64,000 nt of DNA from the NCBI RefSeq assembly GCF_003931565.1, contig NZ_RRYI01000011.1:62001-126000 (forward strand). Reading direction: 5' to 3'. This DNA comes from Caulobacter sp. 602-1. Its GTDB lineage: Bacteria > Pseudomonadota > Alphaproteobacteria > Caulobacterales > Caulobacteraceae. Shown in pieces: positions 25,014 through 32,392 of the stretch (position 1 is the first letter of the stretch; the number at the start of each line of letters is the position of its first letter). The notes under the pieces were generated by a model. It saw only the letters and a list, made by a program, of their open reading frames with translations, had not been told where the DNA came from and made no database searches. Position numbers and translations under genes: made by a program.

Positions 25014-25945
25014 GCGCCGGCCCCCCACACAGGCGCCGCCGTGCGCACGGCGGCGCGGAGCTTCGACGAGCGCGCGCGGGGATTGACGGCCAGCTCGGCC
25101 TCGCCCGGCGCGATGGCCTTGTTGGCGATCAGTTGGAAGCTGGCCGGCGCGCCGGTCGGCGCCTGGGGCAGGTGGCGCGAGCCTCCCGGCGTGCGCCCGG
25201 CCCGCTCGGCCAGGTAAGTCTTGACGATGCGGTCTTCCAGCGAGTGGAAGGTCACGACCGCCAGCCGGCCGCCCGGCTTCAGGATGCGCTCGGCGGCGGC
25301 GAGACCCGCCTCCAGCTCGGCCAGTTCCTCGTTGACCGCGATCCGCAGCCCCTGGAACGAGCGCGTGGCGGGATGGACCTTGGCGCCCTTGCGGCCGCCC
25401 AGGGCGCGCTCGATAACGTGGGCCAGATCCAGGGTGCGCTCGAACGGGCGCTCCTCGCGGCGCTTGACGATGAAGCTGGCGATGCGGCGCGAAGCGTGCT
25501 CCTCGCCATAGACGTAGAGGATGCGGGCCAGCTCGGTGTGGTCGAGCTCGTTGACGAGGTCGGCGGCGGTCGGACCGGTGTCGCTCATCCGCATGTCCAG
25601 CGGGCCGTCGCGCATGAACGAAAAGCCACGCTCGGCCTCGTCCAGTTGCATGGACGACACGCCGATATCCAGCACCACGCCATCGACCGACTGCGGCTCG
25701 AAGTGCTCGGCCATCTGGGAGAAGCGGTCCTGGATCAGGCGGAAACGATCCGCCGGCAGACCTTCGGTGAACTTCTGGACGGTCGGATCGCGATCGAAGC
25801 CCACGACGGTCGCGCCGGTGGCCAGGATGGCGCGCGTATAGCCGCCCGCCCCGAAAGTGCCGTCGATGATGGTCTCGCCCGGCCCCGCACCCAACGCTTC
25901 CACGACCTCATCCAGCAGAACCGAGATGTGAGGGGCTTCGCTCAC
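25010..25945 (-). CDS. rsmH: 16S rRNA (cytosine1402-N4)-methyltransferase RsmH
   Basis: An S-adenosylmethionine-dependent methyltransferase acting on 16S rRNA C1402 (formerly MraW). It has 311 residues: HISVLLDEVVEAL at the N-terminus, the SAM motif IDGTFGAGGYTRAIL, GVVLDIGVSSMQLDEAERGFSF, GPLDMRM, and the C-terminal VVTFHSLEDRIVKTYL. It sits second in the dcw operon, overlapping mraZ and ftsL by 4 bases each. Confidence 0.97.
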   Translation of the reverse strand: MSEAPHISVLLDEVVEALGAGPGETIIDGTFGAGGYTRAILATGATVVGFDRDPTVQKFTEGLPADRFRLIQDRFSQMAEHFEPQSVDGVVLDIGVSSMQLDEAERGFSFMRDGPLDMRMSDTGPTAADLVNELDHTELARILYVYGEEHASRRIASFIVKRREERPFERTLDLAHVIERALGGRKGAKVHPATRSFQGLRIAVNEELAELEAGLAAAERILKPGGRLAVVTFHSLEDRIVKTYLAERAGRTPGGSRHLPQAPTGAPASFQLIANKAIAPGEAELAVNPRARSSKLRAAVRTAAPVWGAGA

Positions 25946-26409
25946 GAGGCGCTCCCCAGCTTGGCCATGCGCTGCTGCGCGCGCAGAGCCGCCAGGCCTT
26001 CCCGGGCCAGGTCACGCTGCGCCGCGCGATGGGCCTGGAAGGCCTCGCGCGACCAGATCTGAAAACGCTCACCCATACCGACGACGGCTACCCAATCCGT
26101 GAGGCCGCACATTTCGCACAGCTGGTCGGGAAGCGTAATGCGACCAGCTGTATCAAACGACAGCTTGGCCATGCCACCCAGGACGCTGGTTTCCAGGGCC
26201 GTGCGGGTCGGATCGCCGAACGGCATCTCGTCGATCACGGTCAGGTAACGGTCGAACAAAGCTTTTCCGCCAGCCTCGAGGCAATCGGCCTCGATCGAGG
26301 GGAAGCAGAAAATGCCGTCGAACATCCCGGAGACAGCCGCGCGGAATTCCTGCGGCACAACGATGCGCCGCTTGCTGTCGAGCTGTTTCTCGAACGTCGA
26401 GAGAAACAC
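25942..26409 (-). CDS. mraZ: Transcriptional regulator MraZ
   Basis: A DNA-binding AbrB-fold protein that autoregulates the dcw operon. It has 155 residues from a GTG at 26409 ((M)FLSTFEKQLDSKRRIVVP); the open frame extends to 26484, but the added 25 residues are not MraZ-like. The two SpoVT-AbrB half-domains are at about 5-55 (DSKRRIVVPQEFR) and 82-130 (DTAGRITLPDQLC). Its candidate operator boxes lie 65-88 bases upstream. It is the promoter-proximal gene of the cluster. Confidence 0.94.
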   Translation of the reverse strand: MFLSTFEKQLDSKRRIVVPQEFRAAVSGMFDGIFCFPSIEADCLEAGGKALFDRYLTVIDEMPFGDPTRTALETSVLGGMAKLSFDTAGRITLPDQLCEMCGLTDWVAVVGMGERFQIWSREAFQAHRAAQRDLAREGLAALRAQQRMAKLGSAS

Positions 26410-26473
26410 TGAAGCCAACCCCGCCCAAGCCCAAGCCGGTCGGCGAGCTGCCATGCCTCGCCCCGACGCAAAT

Positions 26474-26498
26474 TGGGTTAACATGGGATGAACTGGGA
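26474..26498 (+). promoter_or_regulatory. Candidate MraZ boxes (three TGGG repeats, 10-bp period)
   Basis: TGGG occurs at 26474, 26484 and 26494, exactly one helical turn apart, 65-88 bases upstream of the mraZ GTG. E. coli MraZ is known to bind TGGGN repeats separated by 5-base spacers in its own promoter, which gives this same 10-base period. Here the repeats read on the plus strand, opposite to mraZ. The match is by eye. Confidence 0.6.
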
Positions 26499-26619
26499 GA
26501 CAATGACACCGGAACGCGTTTCATCGACAATTCAAAGATGTCGCACCCCTTCTTCACCAGGTGTGGAAGTTAATCCACAGAACATACACAGAACTGATGA
26601 CGCAAACGCCTTAACCCGT

Positions 26620-26633
26620 CCCAGTTCTTCCCA
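26620..26633 (-). promoter_or_regulatory. Second candidate MraZ box pair, opposite orientation
   Basis: Two TGGG repeats with 10-base period (26633-26630 and 26623-26620 on the minus strand) within TGGGAAGAACTGGGA. This closely copies the plus-strand TGGGATGAACTGGGA at 26484-26498, giving an inverted pair of box clusters about 120 bases apart that bracket the likely dcw promoter region. The remaining stretch 26410-26740 holds no gene. Confidence 0.45.
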
Positions 26634-26740
26634 TTGGATGTGAATTTCAGGCGCCGCAGCCCTCCCATGCTGGTGGGAAGACTCGAACAGGCCGCACCTA
26701 GACGCGCTCTGTCGCCTCCCCGCTAAACAGGCGAGGATGG

Positions 26741-27124
26741 GGACCAGATGATCTGTAAGCCGGGTTCTGTTCCGCTCCCGAAGAAGCGGCGACGATCATT
26801 CCTCTAGGCCGGCCATTGCTGGACGGCTCTCGCGACCTACCCGGACCCTCTCGGCCAGTGACGGCCTATCCGACGCGAGGCCGGCGCGGGGTCCCTATTC
26901 GGTCTTGCTCCAGGCGGGGCTTGCCATGCCGTCCCTGTCGCCAGGTCCGCGGTGGGCTCTTACCCCACCCTTTCACCCTTCCCGCCCCGTAGGGAGGAGG
27001 TTTGCTTTCTGTGGCGCTATCCCTGGGATCACTCCCGGTGGGCGTTACCCACCGCCTTGTCACCGTGGAGCCCGGACTTTCCTCGGCGTCCGAAGACGAC
27101 GCGACCGCCCGATCATCTGGTCCG
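26741..27124 (-). ncRNA. rnpB: RNase P RNA component
   Basis: About 384 bases matching class A bacterial RNase P RNA on the minus strand. The terminal helix P1 pairs GGACCAGATGATC near both ends (26741-26753 on the plus strand and its complement GATCATCTGGTCC at 27111-27123). The conserved 3' core reads AGCCGGGTTCTGT on the plus strand (26757-26769), and the conserved 5' core containing GAGGAAAGTCCGGGC appears as GCCCGGACTTTCCTC at 27070-27084. The RNA cleaves 5' leaders from pre-tRNAs. Ends are approximate. Confidence 0.95.
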
Positions 27125-27129
27125 GGGTC

Positions 27130-27158
27130 TCTTTGACGCCGCGATGACGAACGGTCAA
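27130..27158 (-). promoter_or_regulatory. Putative rnpB promoter
   Basis: On the minus strand TTGACC (27158-27153) and CAAAGA (27135-27130) are separated by 17 bases and lie just upstream of the 5' end of RNase P RNA. The -35 element is good, the -10 weak. Placement fits a start near 27123. Confidence 0.45.
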
Positions 27159-27183
27159 TTGGCGATTGGGCGAAGATGGACTA

Positions 27184-27201
27184 AACTAAGTGGACTTAGT
27201 T
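27184..27201. promoter_or_regulatory. Palindromic operator of the toxin-antitoxin operon
   Basis: AACTAAGT-GG-ACTTAGTT is a perfect inverted repeat ending 13 bases before the antitoxin ATG, next to the GGAGG ribosome site. Antitoxins of the Phd/YefM type bind such palindromes to repress their own operon. Confidence 0.65.
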
Positions 27202-27214
27202 CACGGAGGCCGCG

Positions 27215-27460
27215 ATGCGGACCGTCAATATTCACGAGGCCAAGACGCACCTTTCCCGACTGGTCGAACAAGCCGCCGACGGCGAAGGCTTCATCATCGC
27301 CAAGGCCGGAAGGCCGATGGTGAAGGTAGTGCCGCTAGAGGCGCAGGAGCAGCCAGCCAAGCGACGACTGGGCTTCATGAAGGGCGAAATCAAAGTCCCT
27401 GATGACTTCGACACCATGTACGCCGAGGAAATCCAGGCGATGTTCGAGGGCAAGGATTGA
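27215..27460 (+). CDS. Phd/YefM-type antitoxin (VapB-like)
   Basis: An 81-residue antitoxin. The N-terminal half (MRTVNIHEAKTHLSRLVEQA, then GEGFIIAKAGRPMVKVVPL) is the Phd/YefM DNA-binding fold, and the C-terminal half (about 50-81) is the acidic, unfolded toxin-neutralising tail. A GGAGG ribosome site precedes the ATG. The stop overlaps the toxin start by 4 bases. A palindromic operator lies directly upstream. The pair sits next to rnpB, a stable-RNA locus. Confidence 0.9.
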   Translation: MRTVNIHEAKTHLSRLVEQAADGEGFIIAKAGRPMVKVVPLEAQEQPAKRRLGFMKGEIKVPDDFDTMYAEEIQAMFEGKD

Positions 27461-27843
27461 TCGTTCTCGCCGACACGCACGTCCTGCTTTGGGTGGCTGA
27501 AGCGCCTGAGAGGCTTTCAGAGGCAGCGCAAGATCTTCTGACGGCGGAGACAACCAAGCCCACCTTCAGCGTCGTGAGCCTTTGGGAAATCTCGATAAAA
27601 CGCGCGCAGGGCAGAGCGGACTTCCAGATAGACCCTCATCGCTTTCGCCGCCAACTGCTTGGGAATGACTGGCGCGAACTACCGATTTCGTCCGATCACG
27701 CGATCCTGGCGGGAGGCCTACCCACCATCCACAAGGATCCCTTCGATCGCATGCTTTTGGCTCAAGCGATTGTGGAAGGCGCGCGCCTTCTGACGGTGGA
27801 CAGCCAACTCAGACGCTATGGCGCGCCCGTTCTGTCGCTTTAG
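27457..27843 (+). CDS. PIN-domain toxin (VapC-like ribonuclease)
   Basis: A 128-residue PIN-domain RNase toxin that starts with TTG within the antitoxin stop (TTGA overlap). Acidic active-site residues are visible: Asp in LADTHVLLW, Glu in SLWEISIK, Asp in KDPFDRMLLAQA and Asp in LTVDSQL. This VLADTHVLLW/SLWEI pattern is that of PIN toxins paired with Phd-type antitoxins. It probably cleaves tRNA or rRNA when free of its partner. The stop overlaps the convergent FMN-binding protein gene by 4 bases. Confidence 0.92.
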   Translation: MIVLADTHVLLWVAEAPERLSEAAQDLLTAETTKPTFSVVSLWEISIKRAQGRADFQIDPHRFRRQLLGNDWRELPISSDHAILAGGLPTIHKDPFDRMLLAQAIVEGARLLTVDSQLRRYGAPVLSL

Positions 27844-28439
27844 ACGGATCTCATCAGCTCGGCGATCGGATGCCCGCCGAGGCCCTTGGCCGCGCCCAGA
27901 CGATCGGCGTCGTTCTTGTTCTGCGAGAGCTTGAACGCGCCCTCCAGCCGCTCGACGAACAGCCGGCCACCCTGGATGCCGCGCAGCAGGGCGTCGAACT
28001 TGCCGGGCTTCATCTTGTCGCGGGTCCAGGGCGGCTTGGGCAGCAGCCGCGCCTCCTGCTGGGCCGAGAGGTCGTCGAGCAGAGCGATCAGTTCGGCGTC
28101 GTTCAGCGACGCGACCGAACCTTCGGCCTCGACGGACTGGTAGTTCCAGGTCGGTACCTGGTCGGCGCTCTCGTACCAGTCGGGGCTGATATAGGCGTCG
28201 AGCCCCGCGGCCAGCACCACCGCCCGGAAGCCCTGGGTCAGGTGTGGGGTAAGGACGTTGCCGCGCGACAGGTGGAAGTCGAGGGCGATCTCGCCGTCCA
28301 GGTCGCGGATCACGACGGGCGACTGAGCCACGAACGGTCGCCCGCCGACGCTGGCGGCGATCGTCACGAACGGATGCGCCCGCAGAAAGTCCAGCAGGAC
28401 CGCGCGATCATCGACGCGAAAACGGCCGTCCGGATGCAT
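27840..28439 (-). CDS. FMN-binding PaiB-family protein
   Basis: A 199-residue protein of the PaiB/FMN-binding split-barrel family. VTIAASVGGRPFVAQSPVV, the HLSRGN motif and PDWYESADQVPTWNYQSVE are the family signatures. Bacillus PaiB is called a negative transcriptional regulator, but most members are flavin-binding proteins of uncertain role. The ATG at 28439 shares one base with the stop of the amidase gene (TGATG), making the three genes EamA-amidase-PaiB one operon. Confidence 0.9.
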   Translation of the reverse strand: MHPDGRFRVDDRAVLLDFLRAHPFVTIAASVGGRPFVAQSPVVIRDLDGEIALDFHLSRGNVLTPHLTQGFRAVVLAAGLDAYISPDWYESADQVPTWNYQSVEAEGSVASLNDAELIALLDDLSAQQEARLLPKPPWTRDKMKPGKFDALLRGIQGGRLFVERLEGAFKLSQNKNDADRLGAAKGLGGHPIAELMRSV

Positions 28440-29167
28440 CAGTCGGCCGCCGCGCGCAGCAGGCCCACCAGACGCGCCCGGGTTTCGCCGTCGGCGACGC
28501 CGTCGAAGCGACTCTGCAGCCAGTGACGCTGGAAGGCCGAGATCACCGTCGTGGTCCACTCGTCGTACTTGCCGGTCGGGGCGCAGTCGAAGCCCAGGCG
28601 GGTCAGGCCGGCCTGCAGCGCGAAGACGCCGGTCCCCTCCTCGCCCGGGCCCAGCGGCGCGCCGGGCGACGGGGGCGGTTCGATCCAGAGACTGTGGCCG
28701 CTTTCGGCGAGACGCTTCCAGGGGAAGAGCTCGCCCGGATCGACCTTGCGCGCGGGAGCGACGTCGGAATGACCCAGGATGCGGCTATCGGGGATCATCC
28801 AGCGCGAGCGCACGTCGGCCAGCAGGTTGATCACCGAGGCGATCTGCGCCTCGGGGAACGGGCGATAGCCGAACTCGTGGCCGGGATTGACGATCTCGAT
28901 GCCGACCGAGGCCGAGTTGATGTCCTTGACGCCCTTCCAGAAAGCGGCGCCCGCGTGCCACGCGCGGCGCTCCTCGGGCACGAGACGAAAGATGCGGCCG
29001 TCTTCCTCGACGCAGTAGTGCGCCGAGACCTTGGCCTCGGGATCGCGCAGGCGCTCGATCGCCGCCTCGCCGGTCTCCATGCCCGTGTAGTGCAGCACGA
29101 TCGTGTCGGGCACGGCCTTGCGGGCGTCGAAATTGGGCGATGGGGCCTCGATAAGGTTGAGACTCAT
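28439..29167 (-). CDS. N-acetylmuramoyl-L-alanine amidase (AmiD/AmpD type) with peptidoglycan-binding domain
   Basis: A 242-residue amidase_2-family enzyme. Zinc ligands fit the HYTGMET histidine near residue 27 and the HSDVAPARKVDPGELFPW segment (His and Asp). Residues about 165-240 form a PG_binding_1 domain (FALQAGLTRLGFDC, then TTTVISAFQRHW). No signal peptide is visible from the ATG at 29167, pointing to a cytosolic, anhydromuropeptide-recycling role like AmpD, although AmiD-type proteins are exported. It overlaps the EamA gene by 4 bases. Confidence 0.9.
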   Translation of the reverse strand: MSLNLIEAPSPNFDARKAVPDTIVLHYTGMETGEAAIERLRDPEAKVSAHYCVEEDGRIFRLVPEERRAWHAGAAFWKGVKDINSASVGIEIVNPGHEFGYRPFPEAQIASVINLLADVRSRWMIPDSRILGHSDVAPARKVDPGELFPWKRLAESGHSLWIEPPPSPGAPLGPGEEGTGVFALQAGLTRLGFDCAPTGKYDEWTTTVISAFQRHWLQSRFDGVADGETRARLVGLLRAAAD

Positions 29168-30057
29168 TGGGCGCGGTTCCGGATCGACATCAGCAACGGC
29201 ATGACCTGATTCCGCCGAAGCGCGATGATCAAGACGCCGGTCAGGGCCAGGCCGGCCCCCACGCCCATCCGCAGGTCGAAATGATCGTGGGTGACCAGCA
29301 CGCCCAGCAGGATGGTGAAAAGCGGCGTCAACAGGGTGAGCGGAGCGATCAGATTGGCCTCGTAGCGCTGGATCAGCCCGTAATAGGCCGTATGGGCCAC
29401 GACCGAAACCACCAGGGCCGAGAACACCACCGCCGCAACGAACGGCCAGCCGGCGGCGATCCCCGCCGTAACCTGTCCAGGCTCGATCGCCGCGCTCATC
29501 GCCGCCAGCGGCCAGATCGACGAGAAGCCGACCCAGGCCTGGAACTGCAAGGGCTTCACGCCCTCGACCTGCTTCATCATCACCGCGCCCAGCGAGCCGG
29601 CGAAGGCGGCGGCGACGATCAGCCAGAGCCCGGGCGACAGCACGAAGCCGTGCGGGCTCCACATCACCGTCACCGCCCCGGCCAAGGTCAGGGCGATGCC
29701 AAGCCCCCGCCGCCAGCGGATTGTCTCGCCCAGCATCACCATCGACAGCAGGGTGGTGAACGGCACCCCAAGCTGGATGACCACCGAAGCGGCCGACGGC
29801 GAGGCGGTCTTGAAGCCCATGAACAGCAGGGCGAAGTTCCCCGCCCCCATCAGCAGCGCCACCACCACGATCCGCCAGGTCGGCCGGGGCGCGGGCAGCA
29901 GCCAGGGCAAGGTCACCAAGGCCACCAGGGAGAAACGCACCGCCGCGTAGAACAGCGGCGGCACGCCCCAGTGGGCGACCACGATCTTGGAAATGATGTT
30001 GTTGCCCGCCCAAACCAGACAGATCAGGACGAGAAGGCCGAAGTCGCGAAGGGACAT
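29164..30057 (-). CDS. EamA/DMT-family transporter
   Basis: A 297-residue protein with ten membrane helices in two EamA repeats (N-half from FGLLVLICLVWAGNNIISK, C-half from LWLIVAAAFAGSLGAVMMK). The ATG at 30057 (MSLRDFGLL) was chosen; the extra 12 upstream codons reach into the regulatory gap. DMT exporters of this kind move amino acids or other metabolites. It is first in an operon with the amidase, and divergent from the monooxygenase. Confidence 0.9.
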   Translation of the reverse strand: MSLRDFGLLVLICLVWAGNNIISKIVVAHWGVPPLFYAAVRFSLVALVTLPWLLPAPRPTWRIVVVALLMGAGNFALLFMGFKTASPSAASVVIQLGVPFTTLLSMVMLGETIRWRRGLGIALTLAGAVTVMWSPHGFVLSPGLWLIVAAAFAGSLGAVMMKQVEGVKPLQFQAWVGFSSIWPLAAMSAAIEPGQVTAGIAAGWPFVAAVVFSALVVSVVAHTAYYGLIQRYEANLIAPLTLLTPLFTILLGVLVTHDHFDLRMGVGAGLALTGVLIIALRRNQVMPLLMSIRNRAQ

Positions 30058-30109
30058 GAAGTATCCGATAGGCCGCGGTTGACGTTCGGTCAAAACGGTC
30101 GTTTGTTAG

Positions 30110-30122
30110 TGAACATTGTTCA
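30110..30122. promoter_or_regulatory. Palindromic operator between divergent transporter and monooxygenase
   Basis: TGAACA-T-TGTTCA is a perfect 13-base palindrome in the 118-base divergent gap. It resembles binding sites of TetR-type repressors often linked to flavin monooxygenase genes, but no regulator gene is adjacent. Confidence 0.4.
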
Positions 30123-30175
30123 TATACGACCACGCCGGGTCAACCGGCGGGCGTGAAGACCGGGCGGGAAACGGA

Positions 30176-31666
30176 ATGACCATCGAACATGTCGACGTCC
30201 TGATCGTGGGCGCGGGGCTTTCGGGGATCGGCGCGGCCTATCACCTGAAGAAGCATTGTCCCGGCAAGACCTACGCGATCCTGGAAGGGCGCGAGGCGAT
30301 CGGCGGCACCTGGGACCTGTTCCGCTATCCGGGCATCCGCTCCGACAGCGACATGTACACCCTGGGCTACAGCTTTAAGCCGTGGAAGGCCGCCAAGGCC
30401 ATCGCCGACGGCCCCTCGATCCTGAGCTATGTCCGCGAAACGGCGCGTGAGCACGACATCGACCGCCACATCCGCTTCAAGCACATGGTCAAGCGCGCCA
30501 GCTGGTCGACCGAAACCGCGACCTGGACGGTCGAGGCCGAGCACGACGGCCAGACGGTCACCTTCAGCTGCGGCTTCCTCTACATGTGCGCGGGCTATTA
30601 CCGCTATTCGGCCGGCTATACGCCCGAGTTCGCGGGGACCGAGCGCTTCAGGGGAACGATCGTCCACCCGCAGCACTGGCCCAAAGGCCTCGACTACACG
30701 GGCAAGAAGGTCGTGGTGATCGGCAGCGGCGCCACCGCCGTGACCCTGGTGCCCGAGATGGCCAAGACCGCCGAGCACGTGGTCATGCTGCAGCGCTCGC
30801 CAACCTATGTGGTCTCGCGCCCGGCCGAGGACGGGATCGCCAACTGGCTGCGCTCCAAGCTGCCCGCCATGACCGCCTACGGCCTTACCCGCTGGAAGAA
30901 CGTCCTCTTCCAGATGCTGTTCTTCAACATGGCCCGCAAGAAGCCGGAGAAGGTCAAGGAACGCCTGCTGGGCATGGTCCGCGAGCACCTGGGCCCGGAC
31001 TACGATATCGAGACCCACTTCACGCCACGCTACAATCCGTGGGACCAGCGCCTGTGCCTGGTGCCGGACGCGGATCTCTTCGACTCGATCAAGTCCGGGG
31101 CCAGCTCGGTGGTCACCGACCACATCGAGACCTTCACCGAGACCGGCCTCCAGCTGAAGTCCGGCAAGACCCTGGACGCCGACGTCATCGTCACCGCCAC
31201 GGGCCTGCAGATGCAGCTGCTCAGCGGCATGGAGGTCGTGGTCGACGGTAAGGTCGCCGACCTGTCCCAGTCGATGAGCTACAAGGGCATGATGTTCAGC
31301 GACGTGCCGAACCTGGCCTCGGCGTTCGGCTACACCAACGCCAGCTGGACCCTGAAGGCCGACCTGACCAGCGAATATGTCTGCCGCCTGATCAACCACA
31401 TGACCCGCACGCGCACCGACTTCTGCGTGCCGCGCGTCGACGGCGAGATGGAGGTCGCGCCATGGCTCGACTTCTCGTCCGGCTACGTCACCCGCGCGAT
31501 CGGCCAGTTCCCCAAGCAGGGCCTGCGCAAGCCGTGGAAGGTGCACCAGAACTACGCCCTGGACCTGGCCGCCCTGCGCCTAGGCAAGGTCGAGGACGGG
31601 GTGATGCAATTCGGGCGCAAGACCGGCGTCAAGGCCCAGCCCGCGAAGGCGACGGAAGCGGCCTGA
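30176..31666 (+). CDS. Flavin-containing monooxygenase, Baeyer-Villiger type
   Basis: A 496-residue FAD/NADPH monooxygenase. The FAD Rossmann motif is VGAGLSGIGAAYHL (residues about 11-24) and the NADPH motif is VIGSGATAVTLVP (about 182-194). Between them FRGTIVHPQHWP is an exact match to the Baeyer-Villiger fingerprint FxGxxxHxxxWP. The segment FRYPGIRSDSDMYTLGYSF is usual in cyclohexanone/phenylacetone-type enzymes. It likely converts ketones to esters. The ATG at 30176 was chosen over an upstream in-frame start because it leads straight into the Rossmann fold. Confidence 0.93.
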   Translation: MTIEHVDVLIVGAGLSGIGAAYHLKKHCPGKTYAILEGREAIGGTWDLFRYPGIRSDSDMYTLGYSFKPWKAAKAIADGPSILSYVRETAREHDIDRHIRFKHMVKRASWSTETATWTVEAEHDGQTVTFSCGFLYMCAGYYRYSAGYTPEFAGTERFRGTIVHPQHWPKGLDYTGKKVVVIGSGATAVTLVPEMAKTAEHVVMLQRSPTYVVSRPAEDGIANWLRSKLPAMTAYGLTRWKNVLFQMLFFNMARKKPEKVKERLLGMVREHLGPDYDIETHFTPRYNPWDQRLCLVPDADLFDSIKSGASSVVTDHIETFTETGLQLKSGKTLDADVIVTATGLQMQLLSGMEVVVDGKVADLSQSMSYKGMMFSDVPNLASAFGYTNASWTLKADLTSEYVCRLINHMTRTRTDFCVPRVDGEMEVAPWLDFSSGYVTRAIGQFPKQGLRKPWKVHQNYALDLAALRLGKVEDGVMQFGRKTGVKAQPAKATEAA

Positions 31667-31728
31667 CGGGGCCTCCCTATCGCCATCCCCTCCCCGCCTT
31701 CGCGGAATGGGCGGTATCGGGGATAAAG

Positions 31729-32388
31729 CTATGCCTCGTCGTCGAACCCATCGTCGTCCGCCGTCGGAGCCGTCACCGGTGAGGCCTTCGGCGTCTTGCG
31801 CTTCACGAACCGCAGGGCGGTGTGCGTCTTGGAGAAGGCGCAGACCTTGGTGTCGGACAGGCCAAAGCCGCGCGCGGCGGTCAGCACGTCGGTGTCCTTC
31901 AAAGGCGCGCCCTTGCCCTTCTGGGAGACGATCCAGATCGCGCCCTTGTCGGCCAGGGTCCACATCAGGTCCTCCAGCCGGTCGAGATCGGCCAGGTCGT
32001 CGGCGGCCAGGAACAGGATTTCGACACCCTCGGCCTCATCGGCGTCGACGGGCTCGACGCGGGTCGCCAGCTCGGCCAGGAACGCCTCGTCCTCGACGCC
32101 GTCGACAACCACGGTCATGCCCGGCTTGACGCCCAGCTTGTCCAGGCGCGAGGGCGGGTTCTGGATGGCGTGCAGCCACTTATCGGCCTGACCCGGCTCC
32201 AGCGTGAAGCGCGTGCCGTCGCTCAGCACCAGGTCATCGCCCTCGGTCCGCAGGTTCTTCAGGGCGTGGCCCTGGTAGATGCCGCGATAGGCCCCGCGGA
32301 AGATCAGCTTCGGCGGCTCCCACAGCAGCTTGCCCTCGCTCTCTCCGTCCGACAGCTGCCCCCAGACGCCACTCGCTTCCTTGCCCAT
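31729..32388 (-). CDS. DUF3052-like protein with N-terminal extension
   Basis: A 219-residue soluble protein. The C-terminal half (from about residue 80: LDKLGVKPGMTVVVDG, LADLDRLEDLMWTLADKGAIW, GLSDTKVCAFSKTHTALRFVKRK) matches the DUF3052 pattern. The N-terminal 75 residues (VWGQLSDGESEGKLLWEPPK, then GGAYR-type beta strands) are an extra beta-rich domain. The tail is acidic (DDDGFDDEA). Its function is unknown. It lies 4 bases downstream of the crotonase gene, so the two are probably one transcript. Confidence 0.8.
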   Translation of the reverse strand: MGKEASGVWGQLSDGESEGKLLWEPPKLIFRGAYRGIYQGHALKNLRTEGDDLVLSDGTRFTLEPGQADKWLHAIQNPPSRLDKLGVKPGMTVVVDGVEDEAFLAELATRVEPVDADEAEGVEILFLAADDLADLDRLEDLMWTLADKGAIWIVSQKGKGAPLKDTDVLTAARGFGLSDTKVCAFSKTHTALRFVKRKTPKASPVTAPTADDDGFDDEA

Positions 32389-32392
32389 GACC

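Noticed and set aside
29168..30133. In-frame extension of the amidase over the EamA gene
   Set aside because: The extension is an Arg/Gly-rich shadow of the transporter gene; the amidase domain begins directly at 29167.
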